NCBI GenBank assembly: GCA_945485625.1
Contig: CALYSH010000034.1
Location: forward strand, 1-9,887
Reading direction: 5' to 3'
Source: an uncultured Lachnospiraceae bacterium
GTDB taxonomy: Bacteria > Bacillota > Clostridia > Lachnospirales > Lachnospiraceae
Length of the DNA: 9,887 nt
Shown here piece by piece: positions 1 to 7,103 of the stretch. Under the pieces are notes generated by a model, which saw only the letters and a program-made list of their open reading frames with translations, did no database searches and had not been told where the DNA came from. Position 1 is the first letter of the stretch; the number at the start of each line of letters is the position of its first letter. Position numbers and translations under genes: made by a program.

Positions 1-1
1 T

Positions 2-478
2 GTGAATTGTTCCGGGGAGCCCCGGGGCTGCGACAACGGGGATACCTTCGATAAGGTGCTTTATACCGGTATGGTGGATGAGTATTTTGATTATGAATTG
101 GGTGAGCTGGCGTATCGTTCTCTTCGTTTCGAGGAGGAGAGCCTGCCGGACTGTGATAATTTCCAGGGCAATGCGGTGGTGAACTACACGGAGCGTGAGG
201 TGCCCTATACCAGAATCATCGAACATAAGCATTTCGAGTTTGGAACAGGCAGGGGCACCATCATCACCAGGGAATATCCGGCTGCCTGGAAGCGGGGGGA
301 TGAACCCTATTATCCCATGAACGATGATGAAAACAATGCTTTATTTGAACAATATCGTCAGCTGGCAGACCGGGAGAAGAATGTGCTTTTCGGCGGCCGG
401 CTGGGTCAGTACCGGTACTATGATATGGACAAGGTCATAGGGGCAGCCTTGGAGCTGGTATCATCGGAAATTGCTTAA
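2..478 (+). CDS. glf: UDP-galactopyranose mutase, C-terminal part (5' end outside window)
   Basis: This is the C-terminal ~158 residues of a UDP-galactopyranose mutase, the flavoenzyme that interconverts UDP-galactopyranose and UDP-galactofuranose in the cytoplasm to supply galactofuranose for surface polysaccharides. Recognised family signatures, in order, are YTGMVDEYFDYELGELAYRS, GNAVVNYTEREVPYTRIIEH, EPYYPMND and, near the end, the FAD-site segment GGRLGQYRYYDMDKVI. The family is usually about 365-390 residues, so a little over half is missing upstream; the gtg at position 2 is an internal codon and not a start. The stop is TAA at 476-478 and the carboxy end looks complete. An intrinsic terminator follows 46 bp downstream, so glf is the last gene of its transcript, probably a polysaccharide cluster lying to the left (inference). 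Assignment is from remembered family motifs; I consider it secure. Confidence 0.95.
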   Translation: MNCSGEPRGCDNGDTFDKVLYTGMVDEYFDYELGELAYRSLRFEEESLPDCDNFQGNAVVNYTEREVPYTRIIEHKHFEFGTGRGTIITREYPAAWKRGDEPYYPMNDDENNALFEQYRQLADREKNVLFGGRLGQYRYYDMDKVIGAALELVSSEIA

Positions 479-485
479 TTTCCGT

Positions 486-522
486 TCTTCTTACTATATA
501 TTGTCTTCTTATAGTCTTCTTA
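486..522 (+). repeat. Three direct copies of TCTTCTTA
   Basis: The octamer TCTTCTTA occurs at 486-493, 504-511 and 515-522 in the short intergenic stretch between glf and the terminator. Copies 1 and 3 are both followed by C, and copies 2 and 3 are both preceded by G. The start-to-start spacings are 18 and 11 bp, the latter about one helical turn. The repeats lie just upstream of the predicted promoter. They could be an operator for the downstream gene or simply low-complexity pyrimidine sequence; no known binding motif was recognised. Confidence 0.4.
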
Positions 523-523
523 C

Positions 524-553
524 AAAGCGTGCTTGCCGAAGCACGCTTTTTTT
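524..553 (+). terminator. Intrinsic (rho-independent) terminator of glf
   Basis: A perfect 10-bp stem pairs AAAGCGTGCT (524-533) with AGCACGCTTT (540-549) around the 6-nt loop TGCCGA, followed by a run of seven T (547-553). This is a textbook intrinsic terminator for transcripts coming from glf. The A/T-rich base of the stem also gives it some potential on the opposite strand. Confidence 0.93.
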
Positions 554-561
554 GGTACAAT
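533..561 (+). promoter_or_regulatory. Predicted sigma-A promoter interleaved with the glf terminator
   Basis: A -35-like TTGCCG (533-538, four of six consensus bases) is separated by 17 bp from TACAAT (556-561, five of six). The -10 is preceded by TG at 553-554, giving an extended -10 TGGTACAAT. The -35 element sits in the terminator loop. Transcription would begin near 568-569, about 33 nt before the ATG at 602 of the GGDEF/EAL gene. This placement excludes the in-frame TTG at 533 and the ATG at 560 as starts for this transcript. Prediction from consensus only. Confidence 0.6.
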
Positions 562-586
562 GTACTCTATAGGTGAAACTGTAGAT

Positions 587-592
587 TGGGGA
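587..592 (+). promoter_or_regulatory. Ribosome binding site deciding the start of the GGDEF/EAL gene
   Basis: TGGGGA at 587-592 lies 9 nt before the ATG at 602 and is the only purine-rich Shine-Dalgarno-like stretch near the candidate starts. The in-frame TTG at 533 lies in the terminator, and the ATG at 560 overlaps the predicted -10 and has no ribosome binding site. The match to AGGAGG is modest, so translation initiation may be weak. Confidence 0.5.
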
Positions 593-601
593 CTTTGGGC
601 T

Positions 602-3199
602 ATGGCTTATGGTGAACTGATTGACAAAAATATACTGCAAAGATTACAGGACGAATTCTGCAGGGTGACGGGAGTTTATGCTTATTGCCTGGACGGGGAT
701 AAGAATAAGCTTACCAAGATGTCCGGTGATAAGGAAAATCTGGAGTTGGCTTTCCGCTACATCGGCTCCGGGCAGATTGTCCGGTTGATTGAACGTGTGG
801 AAGACGGCTCCTTAGAGGATGTTGCCGTAGAATATCTTGAGGATGGTCAGGGTATTGTAGCGTCTGTATCGGTGAAGATTCGTCAGAAGGTTCAGCTTTA
901 CTGGGTGGTTGTGGATTTGACGGATGAATCAGCGGCTTCGATGGAACGTCTGACGGATGTGCTGGATATGCTTCGGGATGCCAGCAATTCCTTTTTGATG
1001 AGTAAGTATGAGTATATTAACGCGGAGGCAGAGAGCAGACGGAATCAGACGCAGCAGCTCCGACTGGTTCAGAACATGGAAAACGCGGAGGCTACCGCAG
1101 AAATCGTACAGCTCCTTGACTGCGATGATGCAATTGAGGAAGTCATGGAGAAATGGCTGAAGATTCTGTCCGGTTATCTGAAGTGTTATTCCGCCCATGT
1201 CTTTCGGCTGCATGATGATGAGAGGCTCATGGATGTAGTCTGCGAATGGAAAGAGCAGAGTAAGGTCTCCTATTTTGACAGTACGAATCATGTGGAAAGC
1301 TATTCCTTCCTTTATTCGGACAAGCCGGTGGTGGTATCCAAGGAAAATGTGGATGGACGGAAGGCTGCGGAGCTGGAAAAGGTCGGTATCAGCGCAGTCA
1401 TGGTTTATCCCCTGTATGCCCAGGACAATGCGTCGGGCAGATTGGTGCTGGCGGTTAATTTTAAGAAGCCCCATACGTTCACAACCACAGAGATTAAGTT
1501 TGGCGCAGATGCGGTGAAGGTGATGCAGAGTATCATTGCCAGACGAATTCAGCGAAATTCCCTGGCAGGTTCCTATGCGTCCCTGGAGGCGGTTCTGGAC
1601 AATGTGGGCAGCTCCATCTATGTGGTGGATAAAAATACAGGCAGTCCTTTGTTCGTGAACAGGCGCTGCAGGAAGATATTTGGGGAGGAGATTAAGAAGG
1701 GGAACTTCCTGGATTTCCTGAATAAAGGCGTGGAACAGGCTTCTGAGAAGCATTCGGTAGAGGTATTCCACGAAGCATCCTCCGCCTGGTTTGATTTACG
1801 ATTCCGTGAGATTGCCTGGGTGGATGGCAGACGTGCCATGATGTACGCGCTTTATGATATCACGGAGAAGAAGGAGTATCAGGAGCGGATCGAACAACTG
1901 GCCTTTACGGATTTTCTTACCGGTCTGTACAATCGTATGTGTTGTGAGAAGGATCTGGCAAGAGCTATCGACGAAGCGAAGAAAGCACATCGGACAGGTG
2001 CTTTACTATATCTGGATCTGGATGATTTTAAGCATATCAATGATGGCCTGGGGCATCAGTACGGAGATGTATTGCTGCGGGCGATTTCCCATGCATTGCA
2101 GCGGGTGGAAGGTATTCATGACACCTGTTATCGAATGGGTGGTGATGAGTTTGTCATTGTGGTATCCCATGATGTGTATCCGGACTTCGACCGGTTGTTA
2201 GAAGATATCAAGCAGATATTCAGCAAACCCTGGTTTTTGAAGAATGCGGATTATTACTGTACCATGAGCATGGGGATTGTTACATTCCCGGATCATGGGG
2301 ATTCGGTACCGGAGCTGATTAAAAAATCCGACATTGCCATGTATGAGGCCAAGAAAACCGGTAAGAACCGGGTGGCGTACTACAGTGACAGTCTGGACAG
2401 CTTATCCGGCAGACGTCTCGATATGGAGAAAAACATGCGGGATGCTACGGTAGAAGGGTATGGTGAGTTTGAGGTTTACTACCAGCCCATCATTGATGTC
2501 AGTACGGGGGAGAATGCCTGTGTGGGAGCAGAGGCTCTGCTTCGTTGGAACAGCTCAAAGCTGGGATTTATCTCACCAATGGAATTTATTCCTTTGGCAG
2601 AGTATTTGGGCCTGATTAATCCCATCGGCAATTATGTATTGCGTGAGGCATGCTTCCGTTGCAAGTCATGGAATGACAATGGTTACCCGGATTACAAGGT
2701 AAATGTCAATTTGTCGGTGGTTCAGCTCTTGCAACCCGATATTGTGCAGATCGTGCAGGATTCCTTAAAGGATAGTGGATTAAGCCCCGGGAATCTGACT
2801 CTTGAAGTGACGGAGAGCCTGGCAATCAACGATATGGAGCGCATGAAGCGTATTCTGGAGGGTATCAAGAAGCTGGGCGTAAAGCTGGCGCTGGATGATT
2901 TTGGAACCGGTTATTCTTCCCTGAATCACGTGAGGGAGATTCCGATTGATATCATTAAGGTGGATCAAAGCTTTGTGAAGGGGCTGGCAAAGGATGCCTA
3001 CTCTCAGTCCTTTATCAAGATGATTTCGGAGCTGGCGGAGACCATAGGGGTAAGTATCTGTGTGGAGGGGATTGAAACTCCGAAGCAGTATAAGGTACTC
3101 CAGGGGATGAAGGTTAAGTATATTCAGGGCTTTTACTTTGACAAGCCCATGCCCGGGGCGTTGTTTGAATTAAAATATTGTCCGGGAATAGAGCATTAA
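602..3199 (+). CDS. Cyclic-di-GMP signalling protein: sensor (PocR-like?)-GAF-PAS-GGDEF-EAL
   Basis: An 865-residue cytoplasmic protein that should make and/or degrade cyclic di-GMP; no signal peptide or membrane segment is visible. Residues ~8-125 form an N-terminal sensory region weakly recalling PocR ligand-binding domains. A charged helical stretch follows, then a GAF-like domain (~165-315) and a PAS domain (~325-430) ending in DITEKKEYQERI. The GGDEF domain (~432-593) has DFLTGLYNR, the metal-site LDLDDFKHIND and an intact GGDEF at 513-517. The inhibitory-site RxxD is GIHD, so the arginine is missing. The EAL domain (~608-860) keeps EALLRW (E644), NLS, LEVTES, DDFGTGYSS, the IIKVD lysine, VEGIET and IQGFYFDKP, so phosphodiesterase activity is expected. 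The ATG at 602 was chosen for its ribosome binding site and the overlapping promoter; a longer reading from TTG 533 exists. The xylanase gene follows after 23 bp. The net direction of activity cannot be told from sequence. Confidence 0.9.
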   Translation: MAYGELIDKNILQRLQDEFCRVTGVYAYCLDGDKNKLTKMSGDKENLELAFRYIGSGQIVRLIERVEDGSLEDVAVEYLEDGQGIVASVSVKIRQKVQLYWVVVDLTDESAASMERLTDVLDMLRDASNSFLMSKYEYINAEAESRRNQTQQLRLVQNMENAEATAEIVQLLDCDDAIEEVMEKWLKILSGYLKCYSAHVFRLHDDERLMDVVCEWKEQSKVSYFDSTNHVESYSFLYSDKPVVVSKENVDGRKAAELEKVGISAVMVYPLYAQDNASGRLVLAVNFKKPHTFTTTEIKFGADAVKVMQSIIARRIQRNSLAGSYASLEAVLDNVGSSIYVVDKNTGSPLFVNRRCRKIFGEEIKKGNFLDFLNKGVEQASEKHSVEVFHEASSAWFDLRFREIAWVDGRRAMMYALYDITEKKEYQERIEQLAFTDFLTGLYNRMCCEKDLARAIDEAKKAHRTGALLYLDLDDFKHINDGLGHQYGDVLLRAISHALQRVEGIHDTCYRMGGDEFVIVVSHDVYPDFDRLLEDIKQIFSKPWFLKNADYYCTMSMGIVTFPDHGDSVPELIKKSDIAMYEAKKTGKNRVAYYSDSLDSLSGRRLDMEKNMRDATVEGYGEFEVYYQPIIDVSTGENACVGAEALLRWNSSKLGFISPMEFIPLAEYLGLINPIGNYVLREACFRCKSWNDNGYPDYKVNVNLSVVQLLQPDIVQIVQDSLKDSGLSPGNLTLEVTESLAINDMERMKRILEGIKKLGVKLALDDFGTGYSSLNHVREIPIDIIKVDQSFVKGLAKDAYSQSFIKMISELAETIGVSICVEGIETPKQYKVLQGMKVKYIQGFYFDKPMPGALFELKYCPGIEH

Positions 3200-3222
3200 G
3201 AGAAAGGTATGGTTTTGGAAAA

Positions 3223-6200
3223 ATGAAGGGAATGAGGAAGTTGAAACACGGCAACTGGCTTGGAATGCTTTTGTCAGTGGCAATGCTTGTGGGAGGCATC
3301 GGTTTCTTTCCGGCGCAGGTGGCTGAGGCAGCTACCCAACAGGTTGTGCTGGGGGAAAACATCATCGAGAACCCCAATTTTGCGGATGCGGATATTTCAA
3401 TGTGGTCCGGAAGCGGTGCAGAGCTGACTGCACAGACATCGGAGGAGGAGATTCTCCCCGGGGTAACCACATATGCTACGGTTTCGGGCAGAACGCAGAC
3501 TTTTCAGGGCTTTTTGCAGGATGTAACCGGCAAGGTAAAAGCGGGCGAAACCTACCAGATTGACTATTACATGAAGTTATCGGACGATTATGCCAAGGAA
3601 GCGGCTGACGGGCGTAAGGCATTCTTTGGACCTTATTTAAAGCTGACGGCAGGAGGGGAGGATTATCTGAATCAGGAGTACAGCTCCTGCATCAAAGGGG
3701 ATTTGTCCAAGACTGTTGCCCTGGATCAGTGGGTACACTTTTCCGGTACCTTTACACTGCCGGAGGACGTGGCCTTTAACGGTGTGGTAGTGAGATTCCA
3801 GGAGGAATCCAGCAGCTGTAAGGGTTCTTATTCCATTACGGGCGTGTCCATGCGTCGTATGGAAACCCAGGAGGTTTTCATTGAGACTGATGTAACACCC
3901 TGGAAGGATGCCATTACCGAAGCATTTGGTGAGGACGCCATTGCCGGTCTGGCTATGACGGCAGGAGAGATGGCAGACAAGGGTGTGTTTCAGCTGGTGA
4001 CCAAGCATGCAAATGCATTTACCTTCGGTAATGAATTGAAGCCGGATTATCTGTTTAATTATTCCAACGGCTCCTGTCCCGGCAAGGAAACCATTACCTT
4101 TAACGGAATTACTATGGAAGTTCCGAAGATTAATTTTGAGAAGATTGATAAGCTGGTAGACCGGATTGTAAAGTGGAACAGCGAGAATCCGGACAATAAA
4201 CTGAAGGTGCGCGGTCATACCTTGTTGTGGCATGCACAGACCCCCGAGTGGTTCTTCCACGAGGGGTATGACCCTTCCAAGGAGTATGTATCCAAGGAAG
4301 TGCTCCGGCTTCGTATGGAATGGTACATCAAGACCGTATTGGAGCATTTTACTTCCGAAAAGAGTCCCTATAAGGATTTGTTTTATGGCTGGGATGTATT
4401 GAATGAGGCGGCCAATGACGGAAGCTCTATGGCATTCCGTGATGATACCGGCGGAAATGATAAATTGACTGATTCCACACACAATTCCAAGTCCAGCTGG
4501 TGGCATGTATACAAGAGCAGTGACTATATTGTGGATGCCTTCACCTTTGCAAACAAGTATGCTCCTGCATCCCTGGAATTGTATTACAACGATTATGGTG
4601 ATTCTTCCCCTAACAAGTGCAAGAATATATGTGAAATCCTAAAGCTTATTAAGGAGCATGAAGGCCCTGCGGGGGAAGGAACCCGTATCAGTGCCATGGG
4701 TATGCAGGCACATTACAGCCTGAATGATTTTAATCTTGCAAACTTTGAACAGTGTGCAAGGAACTATCTGGACATTGTAGGTGCCATCCAGTTGACTGAG
4801 CTGGATATGGCAGCCAGCAGCTCATACAACGGAACCCGTTATACCAGGGACCTGGAGTACATGAAGCAGGCACTTTGCTTCCAGAGTATTTTTGATACCT
4901 TGAAGAAGTTAAACAGTGAGGAGGGCTATCGTGTCACCGGTATTACCTTCTGGGGCGTTATTGATACCACCTCCTGGCTGCAGAAGAAATCTGACTTAGG
5001 CGGAGGCTCGGACGGACTTCGCTCCCAGTGCCCGCTGCTCTTTGATGGCGAGTACAAGGTAAAGCCGGCTTATTGGGCATTTGTGGATCCTACAAAGATT
5101 CTTCCGGTAAGACAGACCTATCAGGCAGTAAAGACCCAGGACAGAGCGTTTAAGGATTGTGTGGAAGGAAGCTTCGGAAACAGCAACAATTCCGCTACCT
5201 TTAAAATCGTCTGGGATGATTCGGGACTGAAGGTACGTGTGACCGTAAAAGATACCACCAATAATGAAGATGATATCGTTACGTTATATGTAGATACCGC
5301 CAACAGCCAGAAAAAAGGTGTTACTCCTTTAAAGCTTGAGAAGGGCCGTAAGGACGGTAAGCATATGAGTGGCGGTGGCTACGAGGTTGAATTCGATATA
5401 CCCATAGAGAATATCAGCGTGGGACAGGTAATCGGAGTGGATTTCGCTATAAACGATCAGGGCGAGAAGCTTTACTACAGTGATATCAACGGGAACCAGG
5501 AAACCAGCAGTGAGTTCTATGCGGAGGTAACTTTATTTCCCGGTTTAATGCTCACTCATAAAGGAACCGTTGTGGTGGATGGTGAGAAGGACGAGGTATG
5601 GGATACTGCAGAGAAGATTTCCCCGGAGATTGGGGATGCCGCATCTGCCGGTGCCGAGATTCGTACTCTTTGGGATCAGACTCATTTGTATGTGTATGCG
5701 GAAATAACAGATGATGAACTGAATGCTGCTGCGAAGGATGCAGCGAAGCAGGATAGTCTGGAGATTTATATCAACGAAGACGGAATTCGTACCATGGAGC
5801 TTGCCAAGGACGACCGGATGTATCGCATCAGTTGCGAAAATCAGGTAACCATGCTGGGTGAAAAGGCGAAGGACGGTACCGTTCAGTCCCAGGTTATTAA
5901 GACGGACAAAGGATATGTGATTGAGGCAGCCATCCAGTGGAAGAGCGTAAACATGACGGTTCATAACGCCTATGGTCTGGAATTCCGCCTGAATGATGCT
6001 TCCGCGGACGGTACCTTAAGAGGTACCCTGAACTGGGCGGACAATAGCGGTGATGAAGTAATCATTCCGGCCAGATACGGCCGTGTGAAGCTGGCTGCAG
6101 AAGGAAAGGTTCCGGAAGAGCCGGAGGAGAGTCCGGAGGGTGAGATTACGGATGGTTCGGATGGTGCTTCCGATGAAGCTTCCGGAGAAGCGCAGATTGA

Positions 6201-6321
6201 GCGAAAGCGCAATCGTATTCCGGTATATGTGGTTGGAGCGGTATGCCTTGCGGTAATTCTGCTGGTGCTGGTTCTGGCGGTTCGCAGAAAAAAGAGTAAG
6301 GGTGATTCCGACAACAAATAG
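3223..6321 (+). CDS. Secreted, membrane-anchored GH10 endo-1,4-beta-xylanase with CBM22-like and two CBM9-like modules
   Basis: A 1032-residue extracellular enzyme that should cleave internal beta-1,4 bonds of xylan. Order: signal peptide with basic N-terminus, hydrophobic core and likely cleavage after VAEA (~36); CBM22/CBM4_9-like module (~41-210); GH10 catalytic domain (~229-625); two CBM9-like modules (~630-776 and ~778-958, the second with VDGEKDEVWDTAE and LYVYAEITDDE); acidic Pro/Glu/Ser linker (~960-994); transmembrane helix 999-1020 followed by RRKK. Catalytic acid/base is E395 in WDVLNEA and nucleophile E526 in LTELD. HTLLWHAQ (332-339), YYNDYG and FWGVIDTTSWL are conserved GH10 elements. 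Position 269 is Gly where many GH10 enzymes have Glu (ENxxK). No LPXTG or SLH repeats are seen, so attachment is by the C-terminal helix. The start at 3223 begins the signal peptide; its ribosome binding site is weak (AGAAAGG 15 nt away), ATG 3232 is an alternative, and TTG 3178 lies inside the previous gene. It probably shares a transcript with the upstream GGDEF/EAL gene. Confidence 0.95.
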   Translation: MKGMRKLKHGNWLGMLLSVAMLVGGIGFFPAQVAEAATQQVVLGENIIENPNFADADISMWSGSGAELTAQTSEEEILPGVTTYATVSGRTQTFQGFLQDVTGKVKAGETYQIDYYMKLSDDYAKEAADGRKAFFGPYLKLTAGGEDYLNQEYSSCIKGDLSKTVALDQWVHFSGTFTLPEDVAFNGVVVRFQEESSSCKGSYSITGVSMRRMETQEVFIETDVTPWKDAITEAFGEDAIAGLAMTAGEMADKGVFQLVTKHANAFTFGNELKPDYLFNYSNGSCPGKETITFNGITMEVPKINFEKIDKLVDRIVKWNSENPDNKLKVRGHTLLWHAQTPEWFFHEGYDPSKEYVSKEVLRLRMEWYIKTVLEHFTSEKSPYKDLFYGWDVLNEAANDGSSMAFRDDTGGNDKLTDSTHNSKSSWWHVYKSSDYIVDAFTFANKYAPASLELYYNDYGDSSPNKCKNICEILKLIKEHEGPAGEGTRISAMGMQAHYSLNDFNLANFEQCARNYLDIVGAIQLTELDMAASSSYNGTRYTRDLEYMKQALCFQSIFDTLKKLNSEEGYRVTGITFWGVIDTTSWLQKKSDLGGGSDGLRSQCPLLFDGEYKVKPAYWAFVDPTKILPVRQTYQAVKTQDRAFKDCVEGSFGNSNNSATFKIVWDDSGLKVRVTVKDTTNNEDDIVTLYVDTANSQKKGVTPLKLEKGRKDGKHMSGGGYEVEFDIPIENISVGQVIGVDFAINDQGEKLYYSDINGNQETSSEFYAEVTLFPGLMLTHKGTVVVDGEKDEVWDTAEKISPEIGDAASAGAEIRTLWDQTHLYVYAEITDDELNAAAKDAAKQDSLEIYINEDGIRTMELAKDDRMYRISCENQVTMLGEKAKDGTVQSQVIKTDKGYVIEAAIQWKSVNMTVHNAYGLEFRLNDASADGTLRGTLNWADNSGDEVIIPARYGRVKLAAEGKVPEEPEESPEGEITDGSDGASDEASGEAQIERKRNRIPVYVVGAVCLAVILLVLVLAVRRKKSKGDSDNK

Positions 6322-6359
6322 AAGGGAAAAAGAACTGATAAATCCAAGGAGGAGATAAA

Positions 6360-7067
6360 ATGTTACACTTAGAACAGGAACTTTCAAACAACAGCTATCC
6401 CGGCAGAGGTATCGTAATCGGTCGCTCTGCGGACGGCAGATATGCCGTAACGGCGTACTTTATCATGGGCAGAAGCTCCAATAGCCGCAATCGTGTATTT
6501 GTTACCGAAGGAGAGGGGATTCGTACCGAGGCCTTTGATCCTTCCAAGCTGGAGGATCCCAGTCTGATCATTTATGCACCGGTAAGAGTATTGGGGAAGG
6601 ATACTATCGTGACCAATGGGGATCAGACCGATACGATTTATGATGGAATGAAGAAGGGACTTACCTTTGAGCAGTCCTTAAGAAGCAGAGAGTTTGAACC
6701 CGATGGCCCCAACTTCACTCCCAGAATTTCCGGATGCATGCACGTGGAAGACGGTAAGTATGATTTCAGCATGTCCATTTTGAAGAGCAATGACGGCGAC
6801 CCGGACTGCTGCAATCGTTATACCTTTACTTATGACAAGCCCAAGGCAGGAGAGGGACGTTTCATTCATACATACATGCATGACGGAAATCCTCTTCCCA
6901 GCTTCAGCGGTGAGCCGAAGAAGGTTGAGATCGGAAATGATATGGATGAGTTCACCGATATGGTTTGGAACAGCCTGAATGAGGATAACAAGGTTTCTCT
7001 GTTTGTTCGTTTTATTGATATTGCCACCGGCGAGTATCGTACCCGCATCATAAACAAGAATAATTGA
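6360..7067 (+). CDS. purO: IMP cyclohydrolase, PurO type
   Basis: A 235-residue cytoplasmic enzyme predicted to close the ring of FAICAR to give IMP, the final step of de novo purine synthesis. The N-terminal segment YPGRGIVIGRSADGRYAVTAY, followed by the Arg-rich MGRSSNSRNRVF, matches the IMP cyclohydrolase family first described as archaeal PurO. It is unrelated to the MGS-like cyclohydrolase domain of ordinary bacterial PurH. Length is slightly above the ~200 residues typical of archaeal PurO. The start is fixed by a strong AAGGAGG (6346-6352) 7 nt upstream. The xylanase gene ends 38 bp before it without a visible terminator, and the AICAR formyltransferase gene follows after 36 bp; that pairing strongly supports the role. 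No signal peptide, frameshift or unusual codon use was seen. Confidence 0.88.
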   Translation: MLHLEQELSNNSYPGRGIVIGRSADGRYAVTAYFIMGRSSNSRNRVFVTEGEGIRTEAFDPSKLEDPSLIIYAPVRVLGKDTIVTNGDQTDTIYDGMKKGLTFEQSLRSREFEPDGPNFTPRISGCMHVEDGKYDFSMSILKSNDGDPDCCNRYTFTYDKPKAGEGRFIHTYMHDGNPLPSFSGEPKKVEIGNDMDEFTDMVWNSLNEDNKVSLFVRFIDIATGEYRTRIINKNN

Positions 7068-7103
7068 TTTTAGAGAAAAATACAGGAGAAAGAGGAGAAC
7101 GTC

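Noticed and set aside
19..28. GCCCCGGGGC perfect palindrome
   Set aside because: It lies inside the glf coding region, has no loop or T-run, and is probably chance in a GC-rich patch.
929..1771. 280-codon open frame on the minus strand inside the GGDEF/EAL gene
   Set aside because: It lies wholly antisense to a gene with clear domain motifs, has no recognisable protein features and no ribosome binding site was noticed; it is a coding shadow.
3138..3143. Perfect TTGACA as a possible -35 box for the xylanase
   Set aside because: No acceptable -10 occurs at 16-18 bp spacing; the nearest TAAAAT (3171-3176) is 27 bp away. The bases encode the conserved FDKP stretch of the EAL domain.
3178..3222. 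Upstream TTG start for the xylanase
   Set aside because: It lies inside the previous gene and would put 15 polar residues before a signal peptide that begins naturally at ATG 3223.
3637..4506. 289-codon minus-strand open frame within the xylanase
   Set aside because: It covers conserved CBM and GH10 coding sequence in reverse and has no supporting start signal or motif.
6322..6359. Possible terminator or purine riboswitch before purO
   Set aside because: The 38-bp gap has no convincing stem-loop and is too short for an aptamer; only a strong AAGGAGG is seen.
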